This document shows positions 8,581 through 17,170 of a stretch of DNA of 44,154 nt, piece after piece; position 1 is the first letter of the stretch; every line of letters begins with the position of its first letter. The notes below the pieces were generated by a model. It worked only from the letters and a program-made list of their open reading frames with translations. It was not told the DNA's origin and made no database searches. Location: contig JAFUHD010000368.1 of the NCBI GenBank assembly GCA_017469025.1, positions 1-44,154 of the forward strand, written 5' to 3'. This DNA is from Clostridia bacterium. Its GTDB lineage: Bacteria > Bacillota > Clostridia > Christensenellales > Aristaeellaceae. The position numbers were made by a program, and so were the translations under genes.

Positions 8581-8644
8581 TTACGATGTAAGAACCATCA
8601 GTTACGATGTATGCGTTGTAAGACGGGTTTCAAACTGATACATT
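8581..8644 (+). promoter_or_regulatory. LytTR-type repeat promoter, two perfect copies
   Basis: Two identical TTACGATGT repeats at 8581-8589 and 8602-8610 start 21 bp apart. Five bases on is TTGTAA (8616-8621), then 17 bp, then TACATT (8639-8644). This is the cleanest copy of the arrangement seen before the two-component operon. Confidence 0.7.
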
Positions 8645-8699
8645 ATGCCCGTAACAAAGACCTGCTGAGACGGGTCGAATTAAGAAGGAGGATTTTCCT

Positions 8700-9305
8700 A
8701 TGAAAAAGTATCTGATTCTTCTGGTTGCCATGATCATGGCCATGTCCATTGTGACAGTTGCTACTGCTGAAATCAAGAGCAGCTACAACCTGAGCGACAA
8801 CAATTTCATCGATGCGGTTGGCTGGTATGCGACCAAAGACGCTTCTCTGATCCTTCGCGATGATTCCCATTATGAACTGTTCTATCGTGAGTATTACTTT
8901 GGTACCACCGATCCCGGCCTCAAAGCCAATAAGCTGATCGTCTATCGCGGCACTTATTCTTCTACTGAGTCTGCTGATGATGAGGCCTGTCATTTTGACA
9001 TTACCCTGAATACCTGTGAGGGCATCTACTTTGAGCAGCATGGCAAAGGCTATGGCCGCACTCCGCTGGGATTCGCCATGGTTCTGGATACCGACAACTG
9101 GACCGATGAAATGACGGATATTGCTTTCCCGGATGGTTCTGACAACGGTGCTGCCGACTTCCTCGCACATCACACCCTGGAAGGCAAGATGTTCACTGTT
9201 GAAGATCTGCGGGAGGATCTGGATGACGTTACCCTGCAGAACATGATCGTGACCCTGCCTGAAGGCATGGAAAGCGTTGAAGCCCTCACCATTACCGAAG
9301 GCTGA
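8700..9305 (+). CDS. Secreted protein of unknown function, 201 aa
   Basis: ATG 8700 follows an AAGAAGGAGG ribosome site. Residues 1-23 are a signal peptide (MKKYLILLVAMIMAMSI, ending ATA-EIK). The mature part, about 178 residues, is acidic with two cysteines (near CHFDITLNTCEG) that could form a disulfide. No domain is recognised. Its promoter carries the two perfect TTACGATGT repeats, so it should be the strongest target of the neighbouring response regulator; its function may explain what the system is for. A strong terminator follows. Confidence 0.78.
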   Translation: MKKYLILLVAMIMAMSIVTVATAEIKSSYNLSDNNFIDAVGWYATKDASLILRDDSHYELFYREYYFGTTDPGLKANKLIVYRGTYSSTESADDEACHFDITLNTCEGIYFEQHGKGYGRTPLGFAMVLDTDNWTDEMTDIAFPDGSDNGAADFLAHHTLEGKMFTVEDLREDLDDVTLQNMIVTLPEGMESVEALTITEG

Positions 9306-9333
9306 TCCAACTGAATATCTGACTTGAAGTCAT

Positions 9334-9364
9334 GGCCGCCGTGCGAATAGTGCGGCGGCCTTTT
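9334..9364 (+). terminator. Rho-independent terminator
   Basis: The arms GGCCGCCGTGC and GTGCGGCGGCC are followed by TTTT. It separates the putative LytTR regulon from the GH3 gene. Confidence 0.85.
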
Positions 9365-9430
9365 CTGATTGACAAAGGAAGCTTACGATCTGGTTTCGTA
9401 TCTGCATTTTATTGACGAAGGAGCGTTACT

Positions 9431-12400
9431 ATGGCCAAAAATAAAAAGCCCAAAGGGAAGCTGATCTGGAAAATCCTTTGCGGTGTATTTGCCTTCCTTT
9501 TCGCGTTTCTGATGATCGGTGGACCAATTGCCAACAATTACGCCACCATCATTAATATGGTACTGGGCATTGAGGGCAGTACTGTTGTGGGAGACGCAGC
9601 GGAAGATCTGCCGCCCCGTTTTGTATCTGATTATGAAGACAGTGCATCTCAGGCTGCTGCTGCCGATCTGGTATGTGAAAGTGTTGTTGCGAATGGTTCT
9701 GTACTGCTGCTGAACCGGAACAATGCACTGCCGCTTTCCGGGGGTGAAAAGATCAGTCTGCTGGGAACCACTTCCGTTCATTTTGTATATGGTGGTACAG
9801 GTTCCGGTGGAATGGATACCTCCAAGGCGCAGACTTTAAAGGACGCTCTTGAGCAGGATGGGTTCACTGTCAATCCCATGCTGTGGAAATTTTATGGAGA
9901 GGGTGCCGGTAAGGATTACGGTCTTAAGAGCGCAGCCGGAAGTCTGAACAACTATATTTTCAAAAATGAAGAATTTGCGGTAAATGAAGCACCTCTGAGT
10001 GCATTTTCCAGTGCTGAATGGGATTCCGTTTCCGAGTACGGTGATGCAGCCATTATGGTTATCGGCCGTGTATGCGGTGAAGGAAAGGATCTGCCGGTTA
10101 TCGGCGCGTCTGATGCAAATGGAAACATGCTCTCCATCAGCAAGGAAGAAAAGGATATCCTGGGCAAGCTGGCTGAGCTGAAAGCAGCTGGTTCTCTCAA
10201 GAAAATCATCCTGCTTCTGAATACTGCAAATGCGGTTGAACTTGACGTAATTGATCCTGCTGTTTGCGGCGTGGATTACGGTATTGATGCCTGCCTGTGG
10301 GTTGGCGAGGTAGGACAGAGCGGCATCCGTGCCATCGGTGATCTGCTGAATGGAAAGATTAATCCATCCGGACGACTGGTAGATACATACTGTTATGACA
10401 ATACCACATCGCCTGCCGTTCAAAATGCTTATGTAACTTCTTATACCAATGCCTCTGACAAAGGTCTGGCCTTTGAAAAGACGAACAATGAGTATTATGT
10501 TGTTTATCAGGAAGGCATCTATATTGGATATCGTTATTACGAAACCCGGTATGAAGATATGGTGCTGGGCAATGCCAATGTAGGCGATTACGACTATGCC
10601 GCAACAGTTGCGTTTCCTTTTGGCTACGGCCTGAATTACAGCAGCCTTTCCTACGGCAAGCTGAATATGAAGGAAAACGGGAATAACTTTGACTTTACCG
10701 TGGATGTCACCAATCCGTCTGAGCGGGATGCCCGTGATGCGGTTCTTATCTATATGCAGAGTCCTTATACCGATTATGACAGACAGAACGGAATCGAAAA
10801 GGCAGCAGTAGAACTGGTGGGTTACACCAAGATTGATGTACCTGCGGGCAAAACCGTTACCGCAAATGTATCTGTGGCCAAGTCGGAAATGCGGACATAT
10901 GACGCCAATGGCGCCAAAACCTACATTGTGGATGAAGGCAACTATTACTTCGCGACAGGAAATGGCGCACACGAAGCCCTGAATAATATCCTGATGCAGA
11001 AGGCTGCACAGAAAGATACCCTGAACGGTACAGTGGATACCGCGAAAATGGTGGGCGAAGGCAGGGCGGATCTTGCGGTTGTCTACAAGCAGACAAAGCA
11101 GGACGACACGACTTATGCAACCAGCCGCACCGGTTTCGCCATTACCAACCAGCTGGATCATGGTGATCTGAACAAATTCGATACCGATACATCCAATGAT
11201 GTGAAATATCTGACCCGTTCTGACTGGGCGGCAACCATGCCCAAAGCGGATCTGAGCAGCGGCACTTACAAAGCTGCCGTGCAGATGGCTGCCAATGATG
11301 AACTGGTAAAAGCGCTGAATACCATTATCGATTCTGAAAAGAAGGGGACAATGCCGACCATGGACAAGGAAGGCGAGCTTACGCTGGCTCACTTCATCGG
11401 TGTGCCTCTGGATGGCTCCATCACCCTTCAAAATGGTCAGATATACACCTGGGATGATCTGATGGACCAGGTGAAGTTTAATGAAATGAGCAAGCTTATC
11501 GGCCAGACATATCATGCAACTGCTGCTGTCAAGTCTGTCGGCAAGCCTGCCACCAAGGATGAAAATGGTCCGCAGGGCATTACTGCAACACTGACCGGCG
11601 GCTCATCTTCTACCAGCTATACCTCTGAAGATGTCATGGCTGCATCCTTTGATACTGCCATTGCCGAAGCTGTAGGCCGTTCCATGGGCAATGACTGTCT
11701 TATGGCGAACCGGAAGGCATATTCCGGTATCTATGGTCCTGGAGCAAATATTCACCGTACACCGTATTCCGGCCGTAACTTTGAATATTATTCTGAGGAT
11801 CCGTTCATTTCCGGCAAAACCTGCGCAGCTGAAACTGCCGGCATTCAGAGCAAGGGTGTGTATGTATACAACAAGCACTTCTGCTTCAACGACCAGGAGA
11901 CAGGCCGTGACGGCATCTGCGTGTGGACAAATGAACAGGCTGCCCGTGAGATCTATCTCCAGGCATTTGAATATCCTATTGCAGACGCCAATGCCTACTG
12001 TGTCATGACGTCCTTTAACCGTCTTGGTGCAACCTGGGCAGGCGGTGACTATAACCTGATTACTAATATTTTGCGTGGTGAATTCGGTATGCCCGGCTTT
12101 GCGCTGACCGATTTCTCCAATAACAATGCGTTCATGGACGTAATTCAGGGCCTGCTGGCCGGCGGCGACGGCTGGGACTGCAATGATGCTTCCAAGTGGA
12201 CGGATAAACTCAAGACCTACTCGGATGATCCGCAGGTCGTGAGCGCAATGCGTGAGGCAACCAAGCATATTCTCTATACAGTGGCCAATTCAAATGCAAT
12301 GAACGGCATGGGATTCAATACCATTGTGGAAGAAGTACATGGCTGGTGGCAGGATGCCATCACCTATGGCCAGATTGGCACCGGTGTGCTGGCGGCTCTG

Positions 12401-12454
12401 TTCCTGGGTTTGAGCATTTTCAGCAGCCGCAAAGCCAGAAAGAAAGCGGCATAA
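9431..12454 (+). CDS. Circularly permuted GH3 beta-glucosidase with membrane anchors at both ends
   Basis: The protein has 1007 residues. After a basic N-terminus there is a membrane segment (about 14-35, KILCGVFAFLFAFLMIGG). The GH3 C-terminal domain comes first (about 75-340: ESVVANGSVLLLN, GGTGSGGMD), then a fibronectin-III-like domain (about 395-510). The GH3 TIM barrel follows at about 640-950 (GPGANIHRTPYSGRNFEYYS, NKHFCFNDQE) with the nucleophile D894 in FALTDFSNN. This permuted order is known in some rumen Butyrivibrio and Ruminococcus enzymes. A second membrane segment ends the protein (about 979-996), followed by RKARKKAA. It probably hydrolyses beta-linked oligosaccharides at the cell surface. 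The esterase 65 bp downstream has no intervening terminator. Confidence 0.9.
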   Translation: MAKNKKPKGKLIWKILCGVFAFLFAFLMIGGPIANNYATIINMVLGIEGSTVVGDAAEDLPPRFVSDYEDSASQAAAADLVCESVVANGSVLLLNRNNALPLSGGEKISLLGTTSVHFVYGGTGSGGMDTSKAQTLKDALEQDGFTVNPMLWKFYGEGAGKDYGLKSAAGSLNNYIFKNEEFAVNEAPLSAFSSAEWDSVSEYGDAAIMVIGRVCGEGKDLPVIGASDANGNMLSISKEEKDILGKLAELKAAGSLKKIILLLNTANAVELDVIDPAVCGVDYGIDACLWVGEVGQSGIRAIGDLLNGKINPSGRLVDTYCYDNTTSPAVQNAYVTSYTNASDKGLAFEKTNNEYYVVYQEGIYIGYRYYETRYEDMVLGNANVGDYDYAATVAFPFGYGLNYSSLSYGKLNMKENGNNFDFTVDVTNPSERDARDAVLIYMQSPYTDYDRQNGIEKAAVELVGYTKIDVPAGKTVTANVSVAKSEMRTYDANGAKTYIVDEGNYYFATGNGAHEALNNILMQKAAQKDTLNGTVDTAKMVGEGRADLAVVYKQTKQDDTTYATSRTGFAITNQLDHGDLNKFDTDTSNDVKYLTRSDWAATMPKADLSSGTYKAAVQMAANDELVKALNTIIDSEKKGTMPTMDKEGELTLAHFIGVPLDGSITLQNGQIYTWDDLMDQVKFNEMSKLIGQTYHATAAVKSVGKPATKDENGPQGITATLTGGSSSTSYTSEDVMAASFDTAIAEAVGRSMGNDCLMANRKAYSGIYGPGANIHRTPYSGRNFEYYSEDPFISGKTCAAETAGIQSKGVYVYNKHFCFNDQETGRDGICVWTNEQAAREIYLQAFEYPIADANAYCVMTSFNRLGATWAGGDYNLITNILRGEFGMPGFALTDFSNNNAFMDVIQGLLAGGDGWDCNDASKWTDKLKTYSDDPQVVSAMREATKHILYTVANSNAMNGMGFNTIVEEVHGWWQDAITYGQIGTGVLAALFLGLSIFSSRKARKKAA

Positions 12455-12494
12455 CCATTTTTGATAAACGATCTGTTTTTGAAACAAGGATGAG

Positions 12495-12506
12495 TTGACC
12501 CGTCAA
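12495..12506. repeat. Short palindrome before the third esterase
   Basis: The perfect inverted repeat TTGAC-CC-GTCAA lies directly before the AGGAGG ribosome site at about 12509. It could be a small hairpin affecting translation or a protein site. Confidence 0.3.
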
Positions 12507-12519
12507 CAGGAGGTTAAAG

Positions 12520-13506
12520 ATGAAGAGAATTACAGCGCTCTTGTGTGCTCTGATGCTGCTTATGTGCGCCTTTTCTGCTTTGGCAGACGGCCGTACTCCA
12601 CCGGAGGACAAAAAGGTTATTACAACAGATGATGTCATTGGGGCAGAGACCATATTTAAAAAATATGACAACAAGTTCTATGACGCCGAGTCCACACAGC
12701 CCGGCACCGTGGTGCGCCTGGATTACACCACCACTGCCTACGGTGCGGAGCAGCCTGGCTGGGTGAATGTATACCTTCCATATGGCTATGATGAAAACGG
12801 CACCGAACGGTACAACGTGATCTACTTCCTCCATGGCACCAATGAAACCCAGGACAGCTTCATCGGCGACGAAAAGGCCAAAAATGCCCTGGACAACATG
12901 ATTGAGGCGGGCATTACCGCGCCGTTCATTATGGTGTTCCCCACTTACTATTACGACTACGAAGCCCGTGCTATCGACATGAAAGCCTTCTCCACCCAGG
13001 AAATGCGCAATGACATTATGCCGGCTGTTGAAAGCACATATCGTACCTATGCAGAAACTACGGATGATGCCGGCTTCATCGCATCACGTGATCATCGTGC
13101 CTTCTCCGGTTTCTCACGCGGATGTTATGCGTGCTGGCATCAGCTGTTTAACAGCCTGGACCGCGCAAAATGGTATATGCCTTTTTCGGCCAATATCAGC
13201 AGTGCTGATGAAATGGGACTCGAAATGCCAGTGGAAGAGCAGATGCAGCTGCTTAAGGATGCACTCAATGCTCAGGCAGAATACAAGAATGACTTCTTCG
13301 TTTATGCAGCCTGCGGCGGCAAACGTGACATGATGTATGATGTAAATGCTGCCCTTATTTCTGCCATGGTGGCTGATACCGATGATTTCAGCTATGGCAC
13401 CAATCCTGCAGAAAACAACCTGTATTACAGCATCTCCGGAGAAATCCATCAGACGCTTATGAGCCGGTTCTATTTCTACAATGCTTTTGATGTAGTATTT
13501 AAGTAA
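12520..13506 (+). CDS. Secreted CE1-like esterase, third paralog
   Basis: The protein has 328 residues from ATG 12520 after an AGGAGG site, with signal peptide MKRITALLCALMLLMCAFSALA. The core motifs are NVYLPYGYDENGTERY, YFLHGTNETQDSFIGDE, elbow G-F-S-R-G with S199, CGGKRDMMYD, and GEIHQTLMSRFYFYNAF containing the probable catalytic histidine. The loop NETQDSFIGDE is shared with the 6680 esterase and not with the 7639 one, so the three form a small expanded family. It probably acts with the GH3 enzyme upstream on decorated plant oligosaccharides. A strong terminator lies 15 bp past the stop. Confidence 0.88.
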   Translation: MKRITALLCALMLLMCAFSALADGRTPPEDKKVITTDDVIGAETIFKKYDNKFYDAESTQPGTVVRLDYTTTAYGAEQPGWVNVYLPYGYDENGTERYNVIYFLHGTNETQDSFIGDEKAKNALDNMIEAGITAPFIMVFPTYYYDYEARAIDMKAFSTQEMRNDIMPAVESTYRTYAETTDDAGFIASRDHRAFSGFSRGCYACWHQLFNSLDRAKWYMPFSANISSADEMGLEMPVEEQMQLLKDALNAQAEYKNDFFVYAACGGKRDMMYDVNAALISAMVADTDDFSYGTNPAENNLYYSISGEIHQTLMSRFYFYNAFDVVFK

Positions 13507-13520
13507 ATTCAGGTCGTCCG

Positions 13521-13566
13521 TCGGGCTGAAGATCCGGTCAGGGCTGAGGATCTTCAGCCCGATTTT
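13521..13566 (+). terminator. Terminator of the GH3-esterase unit
   Basis: Perfect 15-base arms TCGGGCTGAAGATCC and GGATCTTCAGCCCGA are followed by TTTT. Confidence 0.9.
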
Positions 13567-13609
13567 CATTGTATTTCGGAACAGAATAACGATAATTAAA
13601 AATCTGCAA

Positions 13610-13638
13610 TTGCACATGGAACAGGAATCGTCTATAAT
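13610..13638 (+). promoter_or_regulatory. Sigma-A promoter of the sugar kinase gene
   Basis: TTGCAC, 17 bp, TATAAT. The transcript would start near 13646, leaving an untranslated leader of about 260 bases. Confidence 0.65.
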
Positions 13639-13645
13639 GACATCA

Positions 13646-13895
13646 GCAGATACCTGCCCTATACAGTAATGTATCTGAACGGCTGCGATTTCCGGAGGAA
13701 AGTGCATACTGTACTGTAAAACCGGACTGCATACGTTCATAGGTCAGTTCTTGTCTGCCGGATCCCCGTATACATCCCGAAGATGAATATACCCGGGAAA
13801 AGGACTGTTCCGCCTGCAGCCTCTGCATGGCTCTGGGCGCGGCAAGTATCAATGGTTTATGGCATAGCTGTTGATATTGAACCATATATTTTTAG
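13646..13895 (+). other. Long leader, possibly containing radical-SAM gene debris
   Basis: This stretch before the kinase gene has no intact frame. In separate plus-strand frames it encodes MYLNGCDFRRK (from 13669) and EKDCSACSLCMALGAASING (around 13798-13850). These resemble the cluster motif and a ferredoxin-type C-x-x-C-x-x-C of a glycyl-radical activating enzyme. It may be a relic of such a gene or simply a leader RNA; evidence for either is thin. Confidence 0.25.
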
Positions 13896-13907
13896 GAGGA
13901 GATCACC

Positions 13908-15008
13908 ATGCTTAATCTGAATGTAAAGCCTGCCAATGAATGTCGCTATGATGCTGTATCCCTGGGTGAGGTAATGCTTCGTCTGGATCCCGGCGAGGGC
14001 CGCATCCGTACTGCCCGTGAGTTCAAAGCCTGGGAGGGCGGCGGCGAATACAATGTGGTACGTGGTCTGCACAAGTGCTTCGGCATGAATACTGCTGTTC
14101 TTACTGCTTTTGCTGACAACGAAGTTGGCAAGCTGCTCAAAGACCTGATTGAGCAGGGCGGTGTGGATACCAGCCTGATCAATTGGAAGAAGACGGATGG
14201 TATTGGCCGTCTGTGCCGCAATGGCCTGAACTTTACCGAGCGTGGATTTGGCATTCGTGGTGCTGTAGGCTGCTCCGACCGTGCCAATACGGCTATTTCC
14301 CAGGCAAAGCCTGAGGACTTTGACTTTGAATATGTGTTTGGCAAGCTGGGCGTGCGCTGGCTGCATACCGGTGGTATCTATGCTGCCCTGTCTGAACAGA
14401 GCTGCGAAACTGTTATTGAGGCCTGCAAGACTGCCAAGAAGTACGGCACACTCGTATCCTATGACCTGAACTATCGTCCTTCCATGTGGTCCGCTATCGG
14501 CGGTCTGGAGAAGGCCCGCGAGGTCAACAAGGAAGTGGCCAAGTATGTAGACGTCATGATCGGCAACGAAGAAGACTTCACTGCCTGCCTGGGTCTCAAG
14601 GTAGAAGGCAATGATGAAAATCTGAAAGAGCTGAACCTGGACGGCTATTACAAGATGATCGCTGAGGCTGCCAAGCAGTATCCGAACTTCAAGGCCATCG
14701 CAACCACCCTGCGTACCGTAAAGACTGCTACCGTGAATGACTGGAAGGCCATTTGCTGGGCAGACGGAACCGTGCATATGTCCAAGGCCTATGACGGCCT
14801 GGAGATTCTGGACCGCGTCGGCGGCGGCGACTCCTTCGCTTCCGGCCTGATCTACGGCCTGATGACCACCGGCGATCCTGAACTGGCTGTCAACTACGGT
14901 GCAGCTCACGGCGCGCTTGCCATGACCACACCGGGCGACACTTCCATGGCCAGCAAGGAAGAAGTGGAGTCCATCATGAAGAACGGCAGCGCCCGCGTAA
15001 AGCGCTAA
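13908..15008 (+). CDS. kdgK: PfkB-family sugar kinase, probably 2-dehydro-3-deoxygluconate kinase
   Basis: The protein has 366 residues. ATG 13908 lies after AGGAGGAGATCACC. PfkB features: the early LGEVMLRLDPGEGRI and GGGEYNVVRGL for sugar binding, VSYDLNYRPSMW in the middle, and the signature VGGGDSFASGLIYG with catalytic D308. The E-V-M-L-R-L-x-P start and D-x-N-x-R-P motif fit KDG kinases better than fructokinases or ribokinases, so it should phosphorylate 2-keto-3-deoxygluconate from pectin or uronate breakdown in the cytoplasm. It is a single-gene unit with its own promoter and terminator. The exact substrate is an inference; other PfkB activities remain possible. Confidence 0.8.
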   Translation: MLNLNVKPANECRYDAVSLGEVMLRLDPGEGRIRTAREFKAWEGGGEYNVVRGLHKCFGMNTAVLTAFADNEVGKLLKDLIEQGGVDTSLINWKKTDGIGRLCRNGLNFTERGFGIRGAVGCSDRANTAISQAKPEDFDFEYVFGKLGVRWLHTGGIYAALSEQSCETVIEACKTAKKYGTLVSYDLNYRPSMWSAIGGLEKAREVNKEVAKYVDVMIGNEEDFTACLGLKVEGNDENLKELNLDGYYKMIAEAAKQYPNFKAIATTLRTVKTATVNDWKAICWADGTVHMSKAYDGLEILDRVGGGDSFASGLIYGLMTTGDPELAVNYGAAHGALAMTTPGDTSMASKEEVESIMKNGSARVKR

Positions 15009-15106
15009 GAACCGGCAAAGGGGAACTTCAGCAACTGGTATATAGATGCTGACAGATTGTCCAGCGTGGCTGATTTCATGAATTCCAGTACACAGTTAAT
15101 GTGTTA

Positions 15107-15149
15107 AAAGCCTGTAATCCGGAGAAAAATCCGGGTTACAGGCTTTTTT
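15107..15149 (+). terminator. Terminator of the sugar kinase gene
   Basis: The hairpin arms AAAAGCCTGTAATCCGG and CCGGGTTACAGGCTTTT allow one mismatch and are followed by a T-tract. Confidence 0.9.
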
Positions 15150-15231
15150 GTCCGACAGAGAGAAATATAGCACTGTCTTTTTTTCTCAGCCTGGAAAATT
15201 CAGCCGGGAAAAACTGTGTAAAAAAAGCACT

Positions 15232-15298
15232 TGTTTTCTGTTGGCTTCACATGTTAAAATAAAATATGGAATGTGCATAAATTGGTGACATGTTGTCA
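15232..15298 (+). promoter_or_regulatory. Promoter and palindrome before the EAL-domain gene
   Basis: TTGTTT, 18 bp, TAAAAT forms a plausible promoter (15232-15261). The palindrome TGACA-TGT-TGTCA at 15286-15298 lies between it and the start codon at 15334 and could be an operator. The 325-bp gap after the kinase gene holds nothing else apart from its terminator. Confidence 0.45.
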
Positions 15299-15333
15299 AA
15301 ATTCTGTTGTTTTATCGCCGTTGAGGGGTTTCT

Positions 15334-16995
15334 ATGGAGCGTACTGATTATCTGTCTTCATTCGAACGTCTGGTATCATTGATGACCAGTCTTCGAGAAT
15401 TTGATATACCAGCAATTTTCTCCACGCTTGCACAATTATGCAAGATGCTTCGTGTTTCAAAAGGGGTTACTACTTTCTATGACAGCCCTGAAAAGGAATG
15501 GTGCGGCATTGGGGAACCCTTTGTCTGCTATGACAGCGGGGAGAAGCATGTACTTGTTTCTCACCTGCGGTTTGTGACGCCGACAGAAAACGTTATTGTT
15601 TGTGATGTTTATCAGGCTGAGGGCGCTGAACCGCTCAATGAAGAGGAACATTTCAGGATTGGCGTGATCCAGCGGATGATGGTGACCTATATGAACAAAA
15701 GCCGTCAGGAGAAAATGATCGAGCGGCTTAAGTTCTGGGATGAAGACGGATATACGAACCTTCGCTATTATTATTCCCAGATTATGAGAATTAAAGGTGA
15801 GGGAAAACTGGCAGGAAAGTCAGCTGCAAGAATCAATCTCAAGCATTTTTCACTTGTCAATGAGCAGGTGGGAAAAGAAAAAGGTGATCTTGTTCTGCGC
15901 CGGTATATGGATGCCATCTGTGCTGCGATGGGACCCGGTTCTGTGCTTTCACGTCTTGGCGGAGACAACTTTATTCTTCTGTTTGATACAGACAGGCTCG
16001 GTGCGGTTATCGAAGTCCTCTCAGGTGCACCGATTACCTATGCTGATGGACAGCGTGTGGAAGTATCTGCTGTGGCTGGCATCTGCACAATTTCCTCTGC
16101 GGACGATGTCCAGCATCCGGGTTACATCATGGAGCGGATTATCTCCTCATATCTTGTTGCAAAACGGGATAATACGGATGATGTGGTATTCTATACGAAA
16201 AAGCTGCAGGAAATGCGCCAGCATTCACTTATGGTTCAGAAACAGTATAACTTTGGTCTGCACCATGAGGAGTTTAAGGTCTATTATCAGCCGAAAGTTG
16301 ATATTGAGAAGAAAACCATAATGGGTGCAGAGGCACTGTGCAGGTGGATTCACAAGGGCAGGATGATTCCGCCGGCAAACTTTATACCTGAACTTGAGCA
16401 GGGACAGGATATCTGCAGGCTGGAGTATTATATGCTTGAGCACGTCTGCAGGGATTTACGCAGATGGATTGATACGGATAGACCGGTTGTTCCTGTTTCC
16501 GTCAACCTCTCCAGGCGGCATCTGATCGATCCGGATTTGTTTAAACACATTATAGAGATTATTGATAAGTACAATATTCCGCATGCGCTCATAGAAATAG
16601 AGCTCACTGAAACAACAACAGATGTTGAGTTTAAAGATCTAAAAAAGCTGGTTGGACAGCTCCAGGATGCCGGTGTTGGAACATCGGTGGATGATTTCGG
16701 CGTTGGGTATTCATCGCTTAATCTTATCAAACAGATTCCCTGGGATGTGCTCAAGCTTGATAAAAGCATCATTCCAGTGGAAGGAGAGGATCTTGAACGC
16801 GGAACCCGGGTGTTCGGCTATATTATCAGTGTAGCGCATGAGATAGGACTCAGGTGTATTGCTGAGGGTGTAGAGACAGAGAAACAACTGGAGATTATGA
16901 AGCAGTGCGGCTGCAAATATGTTCAGGGGTATGTTTTTGATAAGCCGATGCCGGTGGATGAGTTTGAAGCGCGTCTGATGAGAGGCAAATACTGA
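15334..16995 (+). CDS. Degenerate GGDEF plus EAL protein, c-di-GMP phosphodiesterase
   Basis: The protein has 553 residues and no membrane segment. Residues 1-130 resemble a GAF-like sensory region. Residues about 140-290 are a GGDEF-like domain with SRLGGDNFILL, where the signature reads GGDNF, so cyclase activity is doubtful. Residues 305-550 are an EAL domain: YYQPKVD, E333 in GAEALCRW, NLSRRHL, IELTETTTD, VDDFGVGYSSLNLIKQIP, LKLDKS and AEGVET, all the catalytic metal and loop residues of active enzymes. It should hydrolyse cyclic di-GMP in the cytoplasm, perhaps controlled by the N-terminal domain. Single-gene unit. Confidence 0.9.
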   Translation: MERTDYLSSFERLVSLMTSLREFDIPAIFSTLAQLCKMLRVSKGVTTFYDSPEKEWCGIGEPFVCYDSGEKHVLVSHLRFVTPTENVIVCDVYQAEGAEPLNEEEHFRIGVIQRMMVTYMNKSRQEKMIERLKFWDEDGYTNLRYYYSQIMRIKGEGKLAGKSAARINLKHFSLVNEQVGKEKGDLVLRRYMDAICAAMGPGSVLSRLGGDNFILLFDTDRLGAVIEVLSGAPITYADGQRVEVSAVAGICTISSADDVQHPGYIMERIISSYLVAKRDNTDDVVFYTKKLQEMRQHSLMVQKQYNFGLHHEEFKVYYQPKVDIEKKTIMGAEALCRWIHKGRMIPPANFIPELEQGQDICRLEYYMLEHVCRDLRRWIDTDRPVVPVSVNLSRRHLIDPDLFKHIIEIIDKYNIPHALIEIELTETTTDVEFKDLKKLVGQLQDAGVGTSVDDFGVGYSSLNLIKQIPWDVLKLDKSIIPVEGEDLERGTRVFGYIISVAHEIGLRCIAEGVETEKQLEIMKQCGCKYVQGYVFDKPMPVDEFEARLMRGKY

Positions 16996-17118
16996 AACCC
17001 TGAATGGTCTTCTGTAACCACTTAACGGTTTTTTCTGGCGTTCGTGCTGCAGCGCATGAATACTGTGACCCGGATGATAATGGCGACAGGACTGAATAAA
17101 CGAATTGACTTGAATATA

Positions 17119-17148
17119 ATCCCAAAGGAGCATCCTTTGGGATTTTTT
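17119..17148 (+). terminator. Terminator after the EAL gene
   Basis: The arms ATCCCAAAGGA and TCCTTTGGGAT with loop GCA are followed by T5. A TATAAT at 17115-17120 overlaps its left edge and could be the -10 of the next gene. Confidence 0.8.
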
Positions 17149-17170
17149 ACTGGAAGGAAGATGATTTTTT

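Noticed and set aside
9383-9412. TTACGATCT before the GH3 gene as another LytTR site
   Set aside because: No partner lies 21 bp up- or downstream and the -35/-10 spacing does not fit; it would place the -10 on the start codon.
9836-11515. Long minus-strand open frame (559 codons) opposite the GH3 gene
   Set aside because: Antisense shadow of a strongly supported GH3 coding sequence, with low-complexity composition and no ribosome site or family motif.
13587-13595. TAACGATAA upstream of the sugar kinase gene as a LytTR site
   Set aside because: There is no second repeat at 21 bp, and the clear TTGCAC-17-TATAAT promoter is not at the required distance.
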